Assembly (NCBI GenBank): GCA_003427395.1
Contig: BFEA01000697.1
Location: 518,822 to 565,728 of the forward strand
DNA: 46,907 nucleotides
Direction: 5' to 3'
Source: Chara braunii
Lineage: Eukaryota > Streptophyta > Charophyceae > Charales > Characeae
Both the position numbers and the translations under genes were made by a program. The notes under the pieces were generated by a model. The model saw only the letters and a list, made by a program, of their open reading frames with translations. It was not told where the DNA came from and made no database searches. Shown here piece after piece: positions 10,586 to 20,598 of the stretch (positions within the stretch are counted from its first letter, which is position 1; every line of letters begins with the position of its first letter).

Positions 10586-12082
10586 TTTAATTTATCCCAC
10601 AATTCAGATAAAATAAAACAAACAAATAAACAAAGACAGACAGGAGGTAACAGGAATTGGATTTTCTCTACAGTACTCGTCCAATTATTGCCACCTGACT
10701 GAAGAGAGAAAGTTGGTTAGTCTGAGCAAGTGAGTGCTAAGTCTCTGCAGACCACTTGAGGGTCAGGGTCAGTTTAGAGTACATTCAACAAAAATCCATT
10801 TCACGATTTTCCCATCACTGCCCTGAACCAACAATTGCACGCAATAATTGCAAATCCTGCATCAATAACTTGCAGAGTGTAGTCTTGGACTGATTAGTGT
10901 TGATTAGTAGTTAGACAAAGTGACTAATTAGGGATGGATAGGTGTCCACTGATAACCAAGTTGCAGCAATTTACAAGTAACCCTATTTTTAGACCTACCC
11001 TACAAACTTCACCATTGTATGACCCTGTATGCCATACCCTGGGTATGGCGAATTACAGTTTTCACTGTAATTGACTCAGGACATCAAATCTGCTAGTGCG
11101 ATTTCAAAGAGACATTGTATACTGAATTGCGATTTACCAAGGACTAACAGAATTGAATTCTGACGGAGAGAATCAGAGTTATGACTGACCCTAGTCTAGC
11201 CAGGCTTCAGCTATGGCAGCGTGGAATTCAAATTTCCATTATCACTGACAACAGGGCCGTGAACAGACCAATTCACTATACAGGGTGAATCGCAATACTG
11301 TGAAGCAGTCACAGATGAAATTTGAGGCAGAAAGGAGGTCAAACAGGGTTAGTAGAAGTCCAAGATGATAGGTAGGGGAAGTTGGATATGGTTGTCCCAC
11401 AGTCTGAATTTCAATTTTCAACTGTGTACTGACTGACAGACCATAATTCGCCAATCTAAAAATAGCCCCAGAATCGCCACACAGGATAGAGTAAGGAACA
11501 CACTTACTTCAGGGTCAACTCTGAAGAAGATGCATGAAACTCTAGCTATGGCTGACTGATCAACCCCATCTTGCCTGTTTCATCTCCTGATAGTACCCAG
11601 TGTTCCCACGTACCAAACTGCCTGAAGCTTGGTGATCCAACAGATTACCCTGAGGCGCTTCACCCCCAACTGACAGATTCAACGAATTTGAACTCCCAGG
11701 TGTAGATAACTGACAACTTCAGTGCAGCGCTACATCACCCTGTACTGCGCTGCTTGGAAATTGGGGATCCTGACCCAATTCCACAATCTCAACCTCCTGG
11801 GATCACTCCTTTGCCAATCGCCAGCCTCCAAATGAATCGCCAGGCTAAAAATAGCCTTTCGGAGCCTCTCAGACCTCTGAGCACCAATTGCCAACCACTC
11901 CTGCACAACCCAAGTCAGGAGTGAATCACCCTTTATCCAATTCTTCTCGCCACACACTCACCACCACCACCCTTACTGACAACAACCCTGAAGATGATGA
12001 ATCGCCATGAAACTCCAGTAGCTTGCCAGATGATGATGGTTGCTCCAACTCATCAATCGTTCCAGAGCCTGGATCCAATCGC
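10586..12082 (-). other. chromovirus 5' leader with hairpins
   Basis: This untranslated leader lies between the primer site and gag. It contains two adjacent perfect hairpins: GCCATACC (11031-11038) with GGTATGGC (11042-11049), and AATTACAGT (11051-11059) with ACTGTAATT (11064-11072). Short ATCGCC/GGCGAT motifs recur. Position and structure fit a packaging or dimerisation leader, but that role is inference. Confidence 0.6.
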
Positions 12083-12094
12083 TCCGATACCAAC
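12083..12094 (-). promoter_or_regulatory. primer binding site, initiator-Met tRNA type
   Basis: Directly inside the 5' LTR the sense strand reads TTGGTATCGGAGCGATTGG. The plant retroelement consensus complementary to initiator Met tRNA is TGGTATCAGAGC, so this copy has one substitution (A to G). This fixes the orientation and the LTR edge at 12095. Confidence 0.85.
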
Positions 12095-13325
12095 TGTTAT
12101 GATTTTGGTTGTCTGTTGTCTAAAGACCAACACTCACTCACATAGACTCCCAAGTATGCCCATACATACACAGAAGGAAGGGGAGAGGATAGGAGTATCA
12201 CACCGCACAGGGAGAGATAAACACAACGGAAGACTTGACCATGCAATATGACAGGGTACACTGAAAGTGCAATTCACTCATACTCAATCCTCACAACCAG
12301 TCATAAAGAAAAGTCGAGTAGCTCACATCCAGGAAACAATCAAACGATGATGGTCCAAACCCAGTACACACTATTTAAGAGTCTCGAATTGTCAGAATAA
12401 CTTCAGAACCATGATGCGCGCTTCACTCCCCAACCCTGATGAACCGCTATCACTACCCCTGAGTCCGTGAAACATCAAGTGCCACCCCGATACAGCCTCC
12501 AAAGGGAAGCGCCACCATGAAACAGGCCTCCGAGGCCAAGCGCCACTCAGAGGATGAAGAAGAAGATCATCGCCACAGTATCTGATGATGACGAAGTGTC
12601 GGAAGACTTCCCGGGTGGAAGTCTGCAGCAGCGCCACCAAATCCTGACAAAAAGACCTCTGAGGAGGAAGCTGCAGCTATGGCTGCAGCGCCACAACCCT
12701 GCGACCCCACTCCGAAGGAGGGCCCAGCAGGGCACCAACTTCTCTCGTCTCCAACAGACCTCGATAACCCAGACCTCTGACAGCCCCGCGTGCTGGCAGA
12801 GTACAGTGCAGGTCCCAACTATGGCCGACGCTCCGAAGGTCTGGCTATGTCTGTCTCCCACAACGCTGAGCCGTCACCACTTCCGGTTCACGCATAGCGC
12901 AGCAGCGATGTACTCGGTACCAACTGCCAAAAGCCCTAAACCGATGTGCCCATCCTATCTATAGACTAAACTAGCCTAGACTCGACCTAGACCGGACTGA
13001 CTGACCGACCGGTACCGATTCTGTTTCGGCCTCTCGGCCTCTACCTTACCCGGCTATAGGCTATAGGACTGTCTATCAGCATAGGCCCTTAGGGCCTGTC
13101 TGTCCTAGGGGTAGCTCGGGCCCACTATTCGCAGTTAGGGTAGCAGTAGGAAATCCAGTTAGTGTTGGGCCTATATTTTCCCAAATTTGCAGATATGTCC
13201 CTCACGAATTTCCTGTACAAATAGGTCTCTCGGTGAGCCTTCAGCCAAACAAAATTATGAATCTATCCTACCTATGGTACAGCCTCGACAGAGAGAGGCT
13301 ACGGGCGACCAGAAACAACAAGTCA
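12095..13325 (-). repeat. 5' LTR of the chromovirus
   Basis: It pairs with 4157-5404. On the sense strand it starts TGACTTGTTG and ends CATAACA, the canonical TG...CA. It lacks the 18-bp palindrome seen in the partner LTR and has a small insertion near 12920 (CGGTACCAACTGCC) absent from the other copy. The divergence between LTRs indicates an old insertion. Confidence 0.95.
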
Positions 13326-13870
13326 TTGCAATTTAACCTACAACAAAACACTAACTCAAAATTATTTGCTAAGCTATACTCCAAATCCAAAGAAGAGGTA
13401 GCTGAGTGGACTAAACTCAAACTTAAAGGCCTACAACTAAGAGCTAGAGTGAGGGATTGGAAACTGAATGAGAAGATGTCCAAATATTTCTTCCATAAAA
13501 TCGAAGACAACTCAAGGAACTCCAAAATAGAAAGCTTGCTAGATGAATACGGTAGACCCGCCACGGAAACGACACAAGTAATTACAAGGACGTATACAGT
13601 AGTAAAACCCCAATTGGAAGGACCAACGAAACATTAAGAGTTAGGGACAAATTCTTAGCTCCCCTTGATCGTTCCTTGTCTAGTGAAACTGCAGACAATT
13701 TGGACTCACCCATTTCTCTGTGAAGGGACCTAAAGATCAATAAAGTGTCAGGCAAAGGCAAGCTTTCAAAGGAATTTTGGGAAGCAAGCTGGCCCACCCT
13801 AGGTCCTCTCCTCCTCAGATTCCTAAATAGGGCCTGGGCGCCGGAGTCCCTAGGTCCCTCCCCAAAATCT
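13326..13870 (+). pseudogene. plus-strand LINE, pre-RT segment (piece 1)
   Basis: The plus-strand reading LQFNLQQNTNSKLFAKLYSK ... KLNEKMSKYFFHKIED ... IESLLDEYGRPATETT is the region between endonuclease and RT in plant-type LINEs. After a frame change it continues as DKFLAPLDRSLSSETADN and LSKEFWEASWPTLGPLLL, the start of the RT. It is cut on the left by the chromovirus LTR and on the right by a minus-strand LINE. It is interpreted as the first of three pieces of one element. Confidence 0.75.
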
Positions 13871-14557
13871 GACATGGGCCGAAGCGGGAATGAGGGATCA
13901 ATGTTCGCCCAGTCCTGAAAGCATAGGTAGTAGTCTCTTTCCCCGTCCCCAACTTCATCCCATCCACTCTCCCTTCCTTTCCACACAACCTTTGCAATCC
14001 AACCTCCTTGTTCCGCGCCCAGCCAGTCTTTGCAGAAATTTCCAATGATCTGTCTGATTTCTTGTCTAGAGTGGAGGAAAGTTATCCTCTGTTTTATTTT
14101 TTCCCATTGAATGATAATATCTTTCTGAATCTGTTCCTTTATTGAGTTAATCAAATCAGTGCCATCCCGACGCACCCCTTCCATTTCCAGGGTGCAACGA
14201 CGCCACCAGATACCCCAGATGATGGTCCGACGCCCCACCTTGAACATGTTAGCTCAAAAGTTGTTGCTTGTGCCGGGGTCCATGCTTCACAAAGGAGAGC
14301 CCTCCAGTCCCATGGCCAGGGTTGTGCGGCTCCTATCTATCTCCAAATGCGGTCCCACCACCTCCACAGCCATTTCGCTGCCAGGCATTGCAGAAACATG
14401 TGTTCTATGGTCTCGGGTCATTTCCTGGACGGGAAGGATTCTGTGCACAACCTACACCAGAGAAGTGCTAGCCCTTTCTGTTCCAGGTGTGTTCTATCTA
14501 TTAGCCAGTCGTTCGTCGGAAGGCATCTGTGTTCCACCTGCCATTGTAATGAGGCAA
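13871..14557 (-). pseudogene. LINE zf-RVT and C-terminal domain
   Basis: Right after the plastid patch the LINE resumes with ASLQWQVEHRCLPTNDWLID and a Cys/His segment (LLWCRLCTESF ... ETIEHMFLQCLAAKWLWRWW), typical of the zinc-binding region downstream of plant LINE RTs. A second frame from 14247 gives MFKVGRRTIIWGIWWRRC and a Lys/Ile-rich tail. The same tail is recognisable in the LINE at 26762-27860 (MFHLSRRTILWVLWWQRC). Confidence 0.75.
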
Positions 14558-14844
14558 GCAGGAGCTGGATCAGTTAAATCATCTGCAGGTACATAAACTG
14601 CTTAAATAGAGGTAATAGAGCCTTCTTTTGTTGAAGTAATTCTTTCTTGAAGAGTGCCCATTTCTGTACTTAAAGTAGGTTGATAACCTACTGNTGAAGG
14701 CATCCTACCTAATAAAGCAGAAACTTCTGATCCAGCCTGTACAAATCTGAAAATATTATCAATAAATAAAAGTACGCCTTGTTTATTCACATCTCGAAAA
14801 TATTATGCCATAGTCAAAGCAGTAAGTCCAACTCTCATGCGAGC
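14558..14844 (-). pseudogene. atpB: plastid atpB fragment (NUPT)
   Basis: The minus-strand translation contains [69 protein letters not shown] and AVYVPADDLTDPAPA. This is the central part of the beta subunit of plastid ATP synthase, including the conserved catalytic-site stretch. Two codons have become stops (after TALTMA and after EGSITSI) and one base is N (14693). The fragment lacks both ends of the gene and sits inside LINE coding sequence. It is nuclear-inserted plastid DNA, not a gene. Confidence 0.93.
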
Positions 14845-15494
14845 GCAATTTTCCAAACGTTGAGAAGAAAGAGGGTGTGCAGACGCCCTTCCCCGGATCT
14901 TCCTCTGCCATAAAGGGTCCATACCCACTCGTTTGGATCCAAGGGGAGTTCGTGTATTGGTCTGTTCGGTTTGTATACCTTCCATTGGTCTTTCTCTTTG
15001 AGTACATGGACACGAAATATTTCCGACCTCGGGAACCAACCCGTTTCTTTTGGCTGTATCCGTTCCAAAACGTTATCATTCATTATCTTAACCTGGTTGG
15101 CCACCACTTCCTGTTCGTCACCTGCCCTTTTGGGTGGAATATATACAGTGTTCCCAATCACCCCTTTTGTCCCCCTAAATCCCACCCAATCCCCTTCCTC
15201 TACCATTGGGCCCCTACGCAGAATTCTGACCCAGTCTAGAGGGATGGCGAAAATAACCGTTTCCAGTGCCTCTCCCACCTTATGGCAGTATCTCAGCTTC
15301 CCCCTCATTTGGGTCTCCGACAGCCAGTCCATAGAGTCCTGGTCCCATATATCCTTAACTCTCAGAATCCCATTCTTGACCCAACCTCGCCAGGGATTTT
15401 GCTGCTCTGGAGGATCCTGTTGTTCCTATCTGTTATCCATCTGTTTCCAAACAGGGGTTGTCGGGCTACTTTTTCCCAGCGTTTAGGTGGGATT
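14845..15494 (-). pseudogene. LINE connection region
   Basis: The reading includes LSETQMRGKLRYCHKVGEAL, VRILRRGPMVEEGDWVGF, VLERIQPKETGWFPRSEIFR, YKPNRPIHELPLDPNEWVWT and LYGRGRSGEGRLHTLFLLNV, the stretch between RT thumb and zinc region. The last residues run straight into the plastid atpB patch. The plus-strand LINE has a related segment ending VEWAWSTSSP near 22375. Confidence 0.75.
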
Positions 15495-16762
15495 TTATCC
15501 GGTAGTGGCAGTTTCCGCCAGGTGTTCATTATGGTGGCCCAAAGAGGGTCTTGTCTGTCTGTTCGATTCTTCGTCCTTTTTTGCCCCCCTAGGTCTGGAT
15601 ATAGTCCAATACCTATCTTCCAGCCATGTTTTTGGATCAATCTCGGGGAGGGTATGGGGTGCCAGTCTGGCGATCTGTTGCAGTGCTAATGGTTGCCACG
15701 TAACTTGTGTGGCAAACAGCAGACCTTTCACCCATTGGAGGGCAAGGGCCATCACCTGGGTATTAGGATCAATGATCCCCATACCCCCTCTTGATTTCGG
15801 TTGTATGACTGACTTCCATGCCACTCTGCTAATGGCTCTAGGACACTCGTGGTTTCCTCTCCACAAGAAGGTCGTCACCATCCTCTGAAGGGAGGCCGGT
15901 ACAGGTTTACTAAGGGACCAGAGTGCCGACTTGTACCAGAGGGACGCCAAGATTACATTGTTGATCACTAAGGAGCGGCCCATTAGCGATGCCTGCCGGT
16001 CCTTCCACTGCATCAGTTTTTCGAGGACCGGTCTAGTGAGCCACTCATCATTTGAGGGTGGTTGTCCTTCTGCCGTCATTTGAATCCCCAATATTCTAAT
16101 TGGAGTTTCTTTAGGCATCCATCTGATACTGGGAGTTTTCGGTGGTCTCCCCCATTGGTAATGTAGCCACCAACCTTGTGTCTTATTACCCCAGTTAATA
16201 GACATATTAGACAGAGTGCAGAAACGGTCCGCCAATGCTTGAATCTCCATCATGTTTTCTTGGGAGGCATCGACCATTATGGTTAGGTCGTCCGCAAAGA
16301 GGGAGCACACCGGGATGGCCTACTCTGGAATGGAGGAGATCTGTATTTTTCAAAGATTCTTATGGGTTCTCAGGTTTGCTGCTAGGGCTTCCATAACAAT
16401 AACAAAGAGGAAGGGGGCGATGGGATCTCCTTGTCGTACCGACCGTTCGAGGTGGATGGTCGGGGCCAATCTGCCATTCACCTGGATTGTGGTTGTAGCA
16501 TTTTGGTGCAGAATCTCAATCCATCTTCTGAAGGTCGGCCCAAAATTCATTCTCTCCATACACTTGTCGAGGAAGAACCAGTCCACGTGGGTGATCATAT
16601 GCTTTCTCAAAATCTACGAAGATCACGGCAGCATTATGCTTGGATTGACGTGACAGTTTAATGACCTCGTTGATCAGTAGAATGTTCCTGAATCTTTCGA
16701 CCTCCGATGAAGCCTGACTGTGCTGGGTGGATGATATCCTCCATTATGCTAGTCAGGCGGTT
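15495..16762 (-). pseudogene. LINE reverse transcriptase core and thumb
   Basis: After the nad6 patch the RT resumes with LNRLTSIMEDIIHPAQSGFI (before 16700) and, after a frameshift, HVDWFFLDKCMERMNFG and RQGDPIAPFLFVIVMEALA. The active-site box is present as LFADDLTIMVD (16310 onward). The thumb WKDRQASLMGRSLVINNVIL and SRVAWKSVIQPKSRGGMGII follow. Catalytic Asp residues are kept in the visible motifs, but frameshifts and the organellar patch destroy the gene. Confidence 0.85.
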
Positions 16763-16902
16763 AAGTATTACAAAATACTAAAATGAGAAATAAAACGGAA
16801 TGAAATGGGTTTCTAGCACGTATAACCATAACGCCAGAAACTAAAGCGATGCTTGAAAAAATAGAAAAAAGTATTATTGTAGTGATTAATCTTTCTCTAG
16901 TT
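16763..16902 (-). pseudogene. nad6: mitochondrial nad6 fragment (NUMT)
   Basis: The minus strand encodes ILFSIFSSIALVSGVMVIRA and RNPFHSVLFLILVFCNT, the N-terminal transmembrane part of plant mitochondrial NADH dehydrogenase subunit 6, plus a few upstream residues. It interrupts LINE RT between IVYKMVAK and LNRLTSIMEDI. The shared bases AATACT at one junction (LINE would read AAAATACTTAAC) point to microhomology-assisted joining. About 140 bp are present, which is far from a full gene. Confidence 0.88.
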
Positions 16903-17632
16903 TTTGCCACCATCTTGTAGACTATCGTCAACAGGGTGATTGGCCTATAGTTCCTTATATTCATTTTATCCCCTTTCTTAGACAGTAGTGTCAGAACCCC
17001 TTGCCCCACCAATTCCCCCATCTGACTCGTGGTCCACACCGTGTGGTAGTAGTCCATAAGATCCTATGATATTGTACTCCACATGGTCTCCCAGAACTCT
17101 TTGGGCAACCCATCTATCCCGGGGGTTTTCTCTTCGTTCATCAGCATCAGTGCCGACCATACTTCTTCCTTGGTCAGGGGCATCTCAAGGGTTGCTTTTT
17201 GCTGGTAAGAAAGAGATTTTTGTAGACAGTGTAGAGGAACCAGAAAGTCCTCTATTTCTGCCTTTCTTTGTTCATGCGATCTGTTCTTTGTTCGTGACCT
17301 GAAAAGGTCTTGATAGAAACCTCTTGCTATCTGAACGCAATGGGGGGTTGCGTAGCCACCGAGCTCTAAGGTTGTACCAGAACATAGAATGCTTCAATGG
17401 TGGTCCTTCCTGTTTTTAGCTTGGACATGGCGAAAAATCGGGAATCCATGGTTCCTTCCGTTTTATAATTGTGCAACTTCCTTCTGATTCTGATCCCTTG
17501 CCATATGTGATCCATGCTTGCACGCAATCGGGTCTCAGTCTCTTCAATGGCTATTGAAATTTCACTCCCGTCTGTTTCTTCATTCTCTTCTTGTTGTTGT
17601 TTCAGCTGATAGAGTTGTTGGTGCAATTCCAT
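16903..17632 (-). pseudogene. LINE pre-RT and RT N-terminal part
   Basis: It begins with a Gln/Glu-rich coiled coil (MELHQQLYQLKQQQEENEET). Further on comes ALMLMNEEKTPGIDGLPKEF, the conserved RT entry motif, then GVLTLLSKKGDKMNIRNYRP and ITLLTIVYKMVAK, where the mitochondrial patch begins. Stops and frame changes lie between these blocks. Confidence 0.75.
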
Positions 17633-17758
17633 TTCTTCTGCATGTCTTTGGGCAGCAATTGTTTTTGCGAATTCCTTAGATTTTCTGGCTACAAAGGCCA
17701 GTCCATTATTAAACCATGTGATGTCATTTTGAAGTGTCTCTCTGTGTGTTTTTCAATA

Positions 17759-18601
17759 TTACCATACATCATGCATATAGGTTTGAAATTCCTTCCCTAT
17801 TAACAGGGAGGTATTAAGTTTATAGAATCCTGACCCTTGATCTGGCCGTTTTGTAAAGGAGAGTATAACGACACACATTGCATGGTCAAGACCAGGGAAC
17901 ACGCTCTGTGGAAATACCTCCGCTAGTTGTAGTGCCCCTTCCATGTCCTGCGGTATCAATATCAAATCGATTCTTGATCTCGATATTATGTCCGGACCAC
18001 TTTTTTTGAAGCACGAGAAAGTACGCCTATTTGGGAAGAGCCTACGAAATAGGTCAAACAAGTCAAGCGCCCCGCATAGATTTGTGATAATTTGTTCATC
18101 CTCTTCTACATATGTTGGGCATGGGGAAGGCAGTCTCCATTTGTCCAACCAGCGGTCTGGGGCTGCATTAAAATCTCCTGCCAGAATAGCCGGAATTCCG
18201 TTGTGGATCTTGTTTTGAATATTCTCAAAAAAAGCTTTTCTGGCTCCCACCTCATTCGGCCCGTATATACATATTATCTGTATTATTTCCAGTTCCAACA
18301 TTCCTATTATTGATACGCACCTCCCCTCCACTTGATCCACTTCCCAATATATAGGGTCAATTCTTGAGTTGGGGGGGATCCAAATGGCCACTCCTGCACT
18401 TCCGGACCTTACAGTGTGTGCCCGGAAGGCTTGGAAGGGCCAAATCTCTTTATGCACATGGTGGTGTTCTGCCGTATCCATAAGGTGAGTCTCCTGAATG
18501 CAGATGACATCTGGCCAGTCTCTCCCCTCTACCCCTCTTAGTTGTTCCCATATTGCTTGTTTTTTCTGAGAAGGGGTTGAGGCCAGACCATTCACATTCA
18601 A
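17759..18601 (-). CDS. LINE endonuclease domain (EEP/APE family)
   Basis: The 280-codon open frame contains the exonuclease-endonuclease-phosphatase motifs in order. They are MNVNGLAST near the start, VICIQETHL (catalytic Glu), IICIYGPNEVGAR, ILAGDFNAAPDRW, SRIDLILIPQD and GLDHAMCVVI. Together they form the active site that nicks target DNA to prime reverse transcription. All expected catalytic residues are present, so this domain looks intact although the element is otherwise dead. The coding sense continues upstream (LDLHSLNVNGL), so the Met at 18601 is internal to the original polyprotein. Confidence 0.93.
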   Translation of the reverse strand: MNVNGLASTPSQKKQAIWEQLRGVEGRDWPDVICIQETHLMDTAEHHHVHKEIWPFQAFRAHTVRSGSAGVAIWIPPNSRIDPIYWEVDQVEGRCVSIIGMLELEIIQIICIYGPNEVGARKAFFENIQNKIHNGIPAILAGDFNAAPDRWLDKWRLPSPCPTYVEEDEQIITNLCGALDLFDLFRRLFPNRRTFSCFKKSGPDIISRSRIDLILIPQDMEGALQLAEVFPQSVFPGLDHAMCVVILSFTKRPDQGSGFYKLNTSLLIGKEFQTYMHDVW

Positions 18602-18712
18602 GGAATGCAGATCCAGGTCGGCCTCCCTTTTACCCTTGACCCATTGCTTGTCTTTCCCTTATAGCATCTTTGTCAAGTCCATTTTTCATCCTTTCTTTTC
18701 TTCACCTCCTCC

Positions 18713-19000
18713 TCATAGTGCTTCCCAGTCCATCAAAACCCCGCCTTCTTCCTTTGCTCCCGCCGCTTGCAAGTATCCTTCTTTTAGGATCCTTAACAAT
18801 GCCGTCTTGACGTCCTCCTCTGCCCAGCTACTGTTGCTTTTAATTTTCAGAATTTGAAGGTCCAACAGCGCAATCTGTGGGAACCACCTCAGGCCCGCTT
18901 CCTTGCCAGACTCGAACAGTACGAATAGGTACGTATCTGCGAGCGGGTGCTGGCCAAAGGTGACCTTCCGTATTGCCGTTGCCCCTGGTTGTCCAAGCAC
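18713..19000 (-). pseudogene. LINE ORF1-like C-terminal segment
   Basis: The open frame of 95 codons (MLGQPGATAIRKVTFGQHPL ... DTYLFVLFESGKEAGLRWFP ... EEDVKTALLRILKEGYLQAA) lies just upstream of the endonuclease. Its position fits the end of the LINE ORF1 or the linker before the endonuclease. No zinc knuckle is visible. It abuts the plus-strand LINE piece at about 19005. Confidence 0.5.
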
Positions 19001-19010
19001 TAACTAGGGC

Positions 19011-19725
19011 AATGCAAGCATTTCAATTGCCTTCAGAAATGAAAGTTAATTGGTTGAAAACAGTCGGCTGGTGCTTGTAGATCCCCCCCCTCCCCAATTG
19101 AACTATCCGGACGGGCCAGAACCCTCAACTCCCATCCATTTCTCGGGAATTATCCCCAATACAAAGCTTACCACCCCATCTCGGCAGCCTCTTTGAAGTC
19201 GTCAATGATCAATAGAATGCACAGCTGGCAGGGAATACACACCTCGTTACTCAGAAGAACCTTGGCCTTGAACAACTCGATCTTTGCAATGATGCAATAC
19301 GCCACCTCGATCTGGTTCCCTTCCTCAGAATTCCAACAACACACCTGTTGCAGGGCAGTGGCCTTCCTATGGATCGGGAAGCCAGATGAACAACATTTCA
19401 TACACAAAGTAGCATGGCAGATAGTCACACAATCCAAAGGAAAAGGTGGGCTACGAATCATAAACCCAGCACATCAGAATCGTGATCAGATCCATCCACA
19501 CCAAATAAATGGATTATTGACTCTCCACGACAACCTCCAATGGGTATGGTTGGCCCTCAATCGCATCAGAGAACTGGCGCCCTTCCATCCTCCTCCTGAC
19601 ATGTCAAGCCTCTTCTGGATCTTCAATCAAAACTGACCCCTCCCCAAAGAAGATAGAAACAGGAATCACCAACAGCCACGGAGGAAGAAGAGAACCAAGG
19701 AAACACAAAATCCTTTTGGGAGCAA

Positions 19726-19733
<8 letters not shown>
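19011..19733 (+). pseudogene. plus-strand LINE, RT thumb segment (piece 2)
   Basis: The plus strand reads AMQAFQLPSEMKVNWLKTVG, then WQGIHTSLLRRTLALNNSIF, FLWIGKPDEQHFIHKVAWQI and TQSKGKGGLRIINPAHQNR. This aligns residue by residue with the thumb of the minus-strand LINE (WKDRQASLMGRSLVINN ... RVAWKSVIQPKSRGGMGII). It ends inside ETQNPFGSNSL, where a poly(T) run starts. The matching continuation is found at 21736. Confidence 0.8.
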
Positions 19734-19761
<28 letters not shown>

Positions 19762-20015
19762 GAAAACAACCCAAGTGATTGCTAGGGGTGCTGATAAAAG
19801 CAGACACCACTAGCAGACTCGGGGAGGCTCCATCTATTGGTGGGGAGCATCACCTGCTGGAAAACGGGTCCAGCGTCCCTGTAGCCCCGTGTTCCTCGTA
19901 CTGTAATCCTGAGCCTTTGATAAGTCAACACGTTGGCACACGCTATTCAACCTAGAGCGCAGAATTGATTACCCTCTCAACCGAGGGGATTGACTGCCCT
20001 CCAAAATCTAGAAAT

Positions 20016-20598
20016 ATACCCTACTCAGAAACCGTCATCTTATTCTAGAGAATTGATACAGCACCATGAGGGGAAGGGGTAATCCAAGTAGGGAGGTAAA
20101 AGTCAAATACGACAGAACTCCGGTAAAGGTCAATTATCACAGAATGAAGATTACTTGTACCAATAATTGCCCTCGACTGGGGAACATGACAATATTCCAT
20201 CCTCTCCTTACTTTGAGGTCCTCAGCATGATCCACAAACATCGCGCAACGCTCTGAACAAATGGGCGTTCAAAATAAGGAGCCCGTAAAGGTTGATGAAG
20301 GCAAAACCCCGGACCAAATCCAGAATTTCTATTTCCATCCCTGTTGTAAAGTTACCTATCCCTATTTCCCCCCTCCGATCGTGAAAATATGCAAACTCAC
20401 ACAGGCGAAGAGGTACTAATGGTAGGCACAATCAAACAGGAAATANTTGATGAAATTGAATTCACGAACTCCANGCGGCAGAACAACAATCAGTCACACC
20501 AGCTTACCTGGTCTGCCACGTGGCCATTCCTATATTCTATACCGCCGCAAGCCGTGAAATCGCCAAAAACACTTGGCAAGAGCAACTGACACGTGGCC
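20016..20598. other. no gene recognised
   Basis: The interval lies between the LINE-type tail and the unidentified frame and belongs to the same insert. A short minus-strand frame (20431-20222, LRLCEFAYFHDRRGEIGIGN) has no recognisable similarity. Two ambiguous bases are present at 20446 and 20474. Confidence 0.4.

Larger units (their letters stand above)
4157..13325 (-). mobile_element. Ty3/gypsy chromovirus, complete structure, coding-dead
   Basis: A 9.2-kb LTR retrotransposon lies in minus orientation. Its order is 5' LTR (12095-13325), PBS, 1.5-kb leader, gag, protease, RT, RNase H, integrase with chromodomain, polypurine tract and 3' LTR (4157-5404). The right LTR has TG...CA ends. The polyprotein carries in-frame stops at about 8065, 7699 and 6859, frameshifts in gag and integrase, and altered protease and RT catalytic residues. 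The 5-bp flanks (ACTTT left, TTGCA right) do not match, so no target duplication is visible. Its right flank is plus-strand LINE sequence, so it inserted into, or recombined with, that LINE. Confidence 0.93.
13871..19005 (-). mobile_element. minus-strand LINE with organellar DNA patches
   Basis: A non-LTR retrotransposon reads leftward from about 19005. It has an ORF1-like end, an apurinic endonuclease (18601-17759), RT (about 17200-15495), a connection region, a zf-RVT-like Cys/His region and a C-terminal tail ending near 13871. No poly(T) is present at 13871, so the 3' end is missing. Two non-LINE patches interrupt it: mitochondrial nad6 (16763-16902) and plastid atpB (14558-14844). The LINE reading resumes on the far side of each. 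Confidence 0.85.

Noticed and set aside
4152-13330. Target-site duplication of the chromovirus
   Set aside because: The 5-bp flanks ACTTT and TTGCA do not match, so none can be claimed.
14558-14844. Functional atpB gene or plastid contig
   Set aside because: It is only a central fragment with two stops and is fused on both sides to LINE coding sequence.
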